A stretch of 64,000 nt of DNA from Begonia masoniana (taxonomy: Eukaryota > Streptophyta > Magnoliopsida > Cucurbitales > Begoniaceae): positions 48,626,400 through 48,690,399 of the forward strand of contig CM039511.1 of assembly GCA_022432975.1 (NCBI GenBank), read 5' to 3'. Of the stretch, positions 59,001 through 64,000 are shown in pieces. The notes under the pieces are model-generated. The model worked only from the letters and a program-made list of their open reading frames with translations. It had not been told where the DNA came from and ran no database searches. A program made the position numbers and the translations under genes. Position 1 is the first letter of the stretch, and each line of letters begins with the position of its first letter.

Positions 59001-62000
59001 TTAAAACCTTGAATGTGAAATGTATAACTTAGATTCTAACCACAAGTCATGTAACACACAACCTCATTTGCTTGATACGTTCGACTCTTTTGGAACAAAT
59101 CGATTGAAGTGAAGTTTCTAATGCTTCATCAAGCGCATTACTAAGTCTTAGTTTCGCGTCCAAGAAGGTTGTTGGGTCCTCAATACACGTCGTTCTCATC
59201 ACTTCAAGATAAAACCTTGAATGTGAAATGTATAACTTAGATTCTAACCACAAGTCATGTAACACACAACCTCATTTGCTTGATACGTTCGACTCTTTTG
59301 GAACAAATCGATTGAAGTGAAGTTTCTAATGCTTCATCAAGCGCATTACTAAGTCTTAGTTTCGCCTCCAAGAAGGTTGTTGGGTCCTCAATACACGTCG
59401 TTCTCATCACTTCAAGTTAAAACCTTGAATGTGAAATGGATAACTTAGATTCTAACCACAAGTCATGTAACACACAACCTCATTTGCTTGATACGTTCGA
59501 CTCTTTGGAACAAATCGATTGAAGTGAAGTTTCTAATGCTTCATCAAGCGCATTACTAAGTCTTAGTTTCGCCGTCCAAGAAGGTTGTTGGGTCCTCAAT
59601 ACACGTCGTTCTCATCACTTCAAGTTAAAACCTTGAATGTGAAATGTATAACTTAGATTCTAACCACAAGTCATGTAACACACAACCTCATTTGCTTGAT
59701 ACGTTCGACTCTTTTGGAACAAATCGATTGAAGTGAAGTTTCTAATGCTTCATCAAGCGCATTACTAAGTCTTAGTTTCGCCTCCAAGAAGGTTGTTGGG
59801 TCCTCAATACACGTCGTTCTCATCACTTCAAGTTAAAACCTTGAATGTGAAATGTATAACTTAGGTTCTAACCACAAGTCATGTAACACTCAACCTCATT
59901 TGCTTGATACGTTCGACTCTTTTGGAACAAATCGATTGAAGTGAAGTTTCTAATGCTTCATCAAGCGCATTACTAAGTCTTAGTTTCGCGTCCATGAAGG
60001 TTGTTGGGTCCTCAATACACGTCGTTCTCATCACTTCAAGTTAAAACCTTGAATGTGAAATGATAACTTAGATTCTAACCACAAGTCATGTAACACACAA
60101 CCTCATTTGCTTGATACGTTCGACTCTTTTGGAACAAATCGATTGAAGTGAAGTTTCTAATGCTTCATCAAGCGCATTACTAAGTCTTAGTTTCGCCGTC
60201 CAAGAAGGTTGTTGGGTCCTCAATACACGTCGTTCTCATCACTTCAAGTTAAAACCTTGAATGTGAAATGTATAACTTAGATTCTAACCACAAGTCATGG
60301 AACACTCAACCTCATTTGCTTGATACGTTCGACTCTTTTGGAACAAATCGATTGAAGTGAAGTTTCTAATGCTTCATCAAGCGCATTACTAAGTCTTAGT
60401 TTCGCGTCCATGAAGGTTGTTGGGTCCTCAATACACGTCGTTCTCATCACTTCAAGTTAAAACCTTGAATGTGAAATGTATAACTTAGGTTCTAACCACA
60501 AGTCATGTAACACTCAACCTCATTTGCTTGATACGTTCGACTCTTTTGGAACAAATCGATTGAAGTGAAGTTTCTAATGCTTCATCAAGCGCATTACTAA
60601 GTCTTAGTTTCGCGTCCAAGAAGGTTGTTGGGTCCTCAATACACGTCGTTCTCATCACTTCAAGTTAAAACCTTGAATGTGAAATGGATAACTTAGATTC
60701 TAACCACAAGTCATGTAACACTCAACCTCATTTGCTTGATACGTTCGACTCTTTTGGAACAAATCGATTGAAGTGAAGTTTCTAATGCTTCATCAAGCGC
60801 ATTACTAAGTCTTAGTTTCGCGTCCATGAAGGTTGTTGGGTCCTCAATACACGTCGTTCTCATCACTTCAAGTTAAAACCTTGAATGTGAAATGGATAAC
60901 TTAGGTTCTAACCACAAGTCATGTAACACTCAACCTCATTTGCTTGATACGTTCGACTCTTTTGGAACAAATTGATTGAAGTGAAGTTTCTAATGCTTCA
61001 TCAAGCGCATTACTAAGTCTTAGTTTCGCGTCCATGAAGGTTGTTGGGTCCTCAATACACGTCGTTCTCATCACTTCAAGTTAAAACCTTGAATGTGAAA
61101 TGATAACTTAGGTTCTAACCACAAGTCATGTAACACTCAACCTCATTTGCTTGATACGTTCGACTCTTTTGGAACAAATCGATTGAAGTGAAGTTTCTAA
61201 TGCTTCATCAAGCGCATTACTAAGTCTTAGTTTCGCGTCCATGAAGGTTGTTGGGTCCTCAATACACGTCGTTCTCATCACTTCAAGTTAAAACCTTGAA
61301 TGTGAAATGTATAACTTAGATTCTAACCACAAGTCATGTAACACTACAACCTCATTTGCTTGATACGTTCGACTCTTTTGGAACAAATCGATTGAAGTGA
61401 AGTTTCTAATGCTTCATCAAGCGCATTACTAAGTCTTAGTTTCGCCTCCAATGAAGGTTGTTGGGTCCTCAATACACGTCGTTCTCATCACTTCAAGATA
61501 AAACCTTGAATGTGAAATGTATAACTTAGATTCTAACCACAAGTCATGTAACACTCAACCTCATTTGCTTGATACGTTCGACTCTTTTGGAACAAATCGA
61601 TTGAAGTAAAGTTTCTAATGCTTCATCAAGCGCATTACTAAGTCTTAGTTTCGCGTCCATGAAGGTTGTTGGGTCCTCAATACACGTCGTTCTCATCACT
61701 TCAAGTTAAAACCTTGAATGTGAAATGGATAACTTAGGTTCTAACCACAAGTCATGTAACACTCAACCTCATTTGCTTGATACGTTCGACTCTTTTGGAA
61801 CAAATCGATTGAAGTGAAGTTTCTAATGCTTCATCAAGCGCATTACTAAGTCTTAGTTTCGCGTCCATGAAGGTTGTTGGGTCCTCAATACACGTCGTTC
61901 TCATCACTTCAAGTTAAAACCTTGAATGTGAAATGTATAACTTAGGTTCTAACCACAAGTCATGTAACACACAACCTCATTTGCTTGATACGTTCGACTC

Positions 62001-64000
62001 TTTTGGAACAAATCGATTGAAGTGAAGTTTCTAATGCTTCATCAAGCGCATTACTAAGTCTTAGTTTCGCGTCCAGAAGGTTGTTGGGTCCTCAATACAC
62101 GTCGTTCTCATCACTTCAAGTTAAAACCTTGAATGTGAAATGTATAACTTAGGATTCTAACCACAAGTCATGTAACACTCAACCTCATTTGCTTGATACG
62201 TTCGACTCTTTTGGAACAAATCGATTGAAGTGAAGTTTCTAATGCTTCATCAAGCGCATTACTAAGTCTTAGTTTCGCGTCCATGAAGGTTGTTGGGTCC
62301 TCAATACACGTCGTTCTCATCACTTCAAGTTAAAACCTTGAATGTGAAATGTATAACTTAGATTCTAACCACAAGTCATGGAACACTCAACCTCATTTGC
62401 TTGATACGTTCGACTCTTTTGGAACAAATCGATTGAAGTGAAGTTTCTAATGCTTCATCAAGCGCATTACTAAGTCTTAGTTTCGCGTCCAAGAAGGTTG
62501 TTGGGTCCTCAATACACGTCGTTCTCATCACTTCAAGTTAAAACCTTGAATGTGAAATGTATAACTTAGATTCTAACCACAAGTCATGTAACACACAACC
62601 TCATTTGCTTGATACGTTCGACTCTTTTGGAACAAATCGATTGAAGTGAAGTTTCTAATGCTTCATCAAGCGCATTACTAAGTCTTAGTTTCGCGTCCAA
62701 TGAAGGTTGTTGGGTCCTCAATACACGTCGTTCTCATCACTTCAAGTTAAAACCTTGAATGTGAAATGGATAACTTAGATTCTAACCACAAGTCATGTAA
62801 CACACAACCTCATTTGCTTGATACGTTCGACTCTTTTGGAACAAATCGATTGAAGTGAAGTTTCTAATGCTTCATCAAGCGCATTACTAAGTCTTAGTTT
62901 CGCGTCCAATGAAGGTTGTTGGGTCCTCAATACACGTCGTTCTCATCACTTCAAGTTAAAACCTTGAAATGTGAAATGGATAACTTAGGTTCTAACCACA
63001 AGTCATGTAACACTCAACCTCATTTGCTTGATACGTTCGACTCTTTTGGAACAAATCGATTGAAGTGAAGTTTCTAATGCTTCATCAAGCGCATTACTAA
63101 GTCTTAGTTTCGCCGTCCATGAAGGTTGTTGGGTCCTCAATACACGTCGTTCTCATCACTTCAAATTAAAACCTTGAATGTGAAATGGATAACTTAGGTT
63201 CTAACCACAAGTCATGTAACACTCAACCTCATTTGCTTGATACGTTCGACTCTTTTGGAACAAATCGATTGAAGTGAAGTTTCTAATGCTTCATCAAGCG
63301 CATTACTAAGTCTTAGTTTCGCCTCCAAGAAGGTGTTGGGTCCTCAATACACGTCGTTCTCATCACTTCAAGTTAAAACCTTGAATGTGAAATGTATAAC
63401 TTAGATTCTACCCACAAGTCATGTAACACCTCAACCTCATTTGCTTGATACGTTCGACTCTTTTGGAACAAATCGATTGAAGTGAAGTTTCTAATGCTTC
63501 ATCAAGCGCATTACTAAGTCTTTAGTTGCGCCTCCAATAAGGTTGTTGGGTCCTCAATACACGTCGTTCTCATCACTTCAAGTTAAAACCTTGAATGTGA
63601 AATGGATAACTTAGGATTCTAACCACAAGTCATGTAACACCAACCTCATTTGCTTGATTACGTTCAACTCTTTGGAACAAACTGATTGAAGTGAAGTTTC
63701 TAATGCTTCATCAAGCGCATTACTAAGTCTTAGTTTCGCGTCCATGAAGGTGTTGGGTCCTCAATACACGTCGTTCTATCACTTCAAGTTAAAACCTTGA
63801 AAGTGAAATGGAGAACTTAGGTTCTAACCACAAGTCATGTACCACTCAACCTCATTTTGCTTGATACGTTCACACTACTTTTTGTAACAAATCGATTGAA
63901 GTGAAGTTTCTAATGCTTCATCAAGCGCATTACTAAGTCTTAGTTTCGCGTCCATGAAGGTTGTTGGTCCTCAATACACGTCGTTCTCATCACTTCAAAT

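Larger units (their letters stand above)
38063..64000. repeat. 208-bp satellite array, homogeneous segment 5
   Basis: About 125 monomers continuing to the window edge with no other insertion. Most carry TTCGACTC. From about 47.8 kb a mosaic of variants appears (CATGGAACACTC, TGTATAAC, TTAGATTC, CGTCCAAGAAGG, CCTCCAAGAAGG) without a simple fixed period. The last kilobase (63.3-64.0 kb) again shows more divergent monomers with single-base indels. Isolated 60-72 residue minus-strand frames occur but no recognisable gene. Confidence 0.96.

Noticed and set aside
1..64000. CRISPR array, because of the regular repeats
   Set aside because: The repeat is a 208-bp head-to-tail unit without unique spacers, the flanking genes are plant retrotransposons, and no cas genes are present.

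Overview
This is eukaryotic, almost certainly angiosperm, repeat DNA: one very long tandem satellite array with retroelements nested in it. No host gene, rRNA, functional tRNA, CRISPR array or bacterial-type operon is visible. A plant host is inferred from the initiator-Met-tRNA primer sites (TGGTATCAGAGC), plant Ty3/gypsy gag-pol proteins, a TRIM-type miniature LTR element, and LTR ends of the TGTAAC(G)ACCC / GGGTGTTACA kind. I cannot name the species. The setting looks centromeric or pericentromeric, because the largest elements resemble CRM-type centromeric chromoviruses; that clade call is from memory of the family and was not computed.

Layout. A satellite with a 208-bp monomer fills 1-1455, 7281-9938, 13965-23643, 30104-36816 and 38063-64000, about 220 monomers by length, all in one orientation. 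The satellite is diverged left of about 23.6 kb. There it is organised into a five-monomer higher-order repeat (about 1,040 bp, roughly 15.0-19.4 kb) and a two-monomer one (about 416 bp, 20.8-22.1 kb). Right of about 30.1 kb it is far more homogeneous, and about 11 consecutive monomers at 45.4-47.8 kb look identical.

Insertions. (1) 1456-7280, + strand: a CRM-like Ty3/gypsy element lacking its 5' half, keeping RT, RNase H, integrase and 3' LTR. Its integrase is split by a 2,528-bp solo LTR (3193-5720) with a 5-bp target duplication. (2) 9949-10618: a head-to-tail array of a TRIM (108-bp LTR, 97-bp interior, 205-bp period), abutting (3) 10619-13964, - strand: a second CRM-like element cut off inside RT but with an open gag-protease-RT frame. 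(4) 23644-30106, + strand: a nearly full-length but heavily decayed CRM-like element with a complete 5' LTR (866 bp) and truncated 3' LTR. (5) 36817-38062: a fold-back element with a tRNA-like centre, joined to an inverted, diverged relative of the solo LTR.

How it fits together. The gypsy elements would have supplied Gag, protease, RT/RNase H and integrase; the TRIM and the solo LTR encode nothing and would have depended on enzymes made elsewhere. The satellite evolves by local amplification, seen as higher-order repeats, identical runs and private variants spread over several monomers, while the retroelements interrupt it and mark boundaries between satellite subfamilies. The most unusual points are the tandem TRIM whose period nearly equals the satellite period, the clear five-monomer higher-order repeat, and a monomer-length open frame on the minus strand of the satellite.
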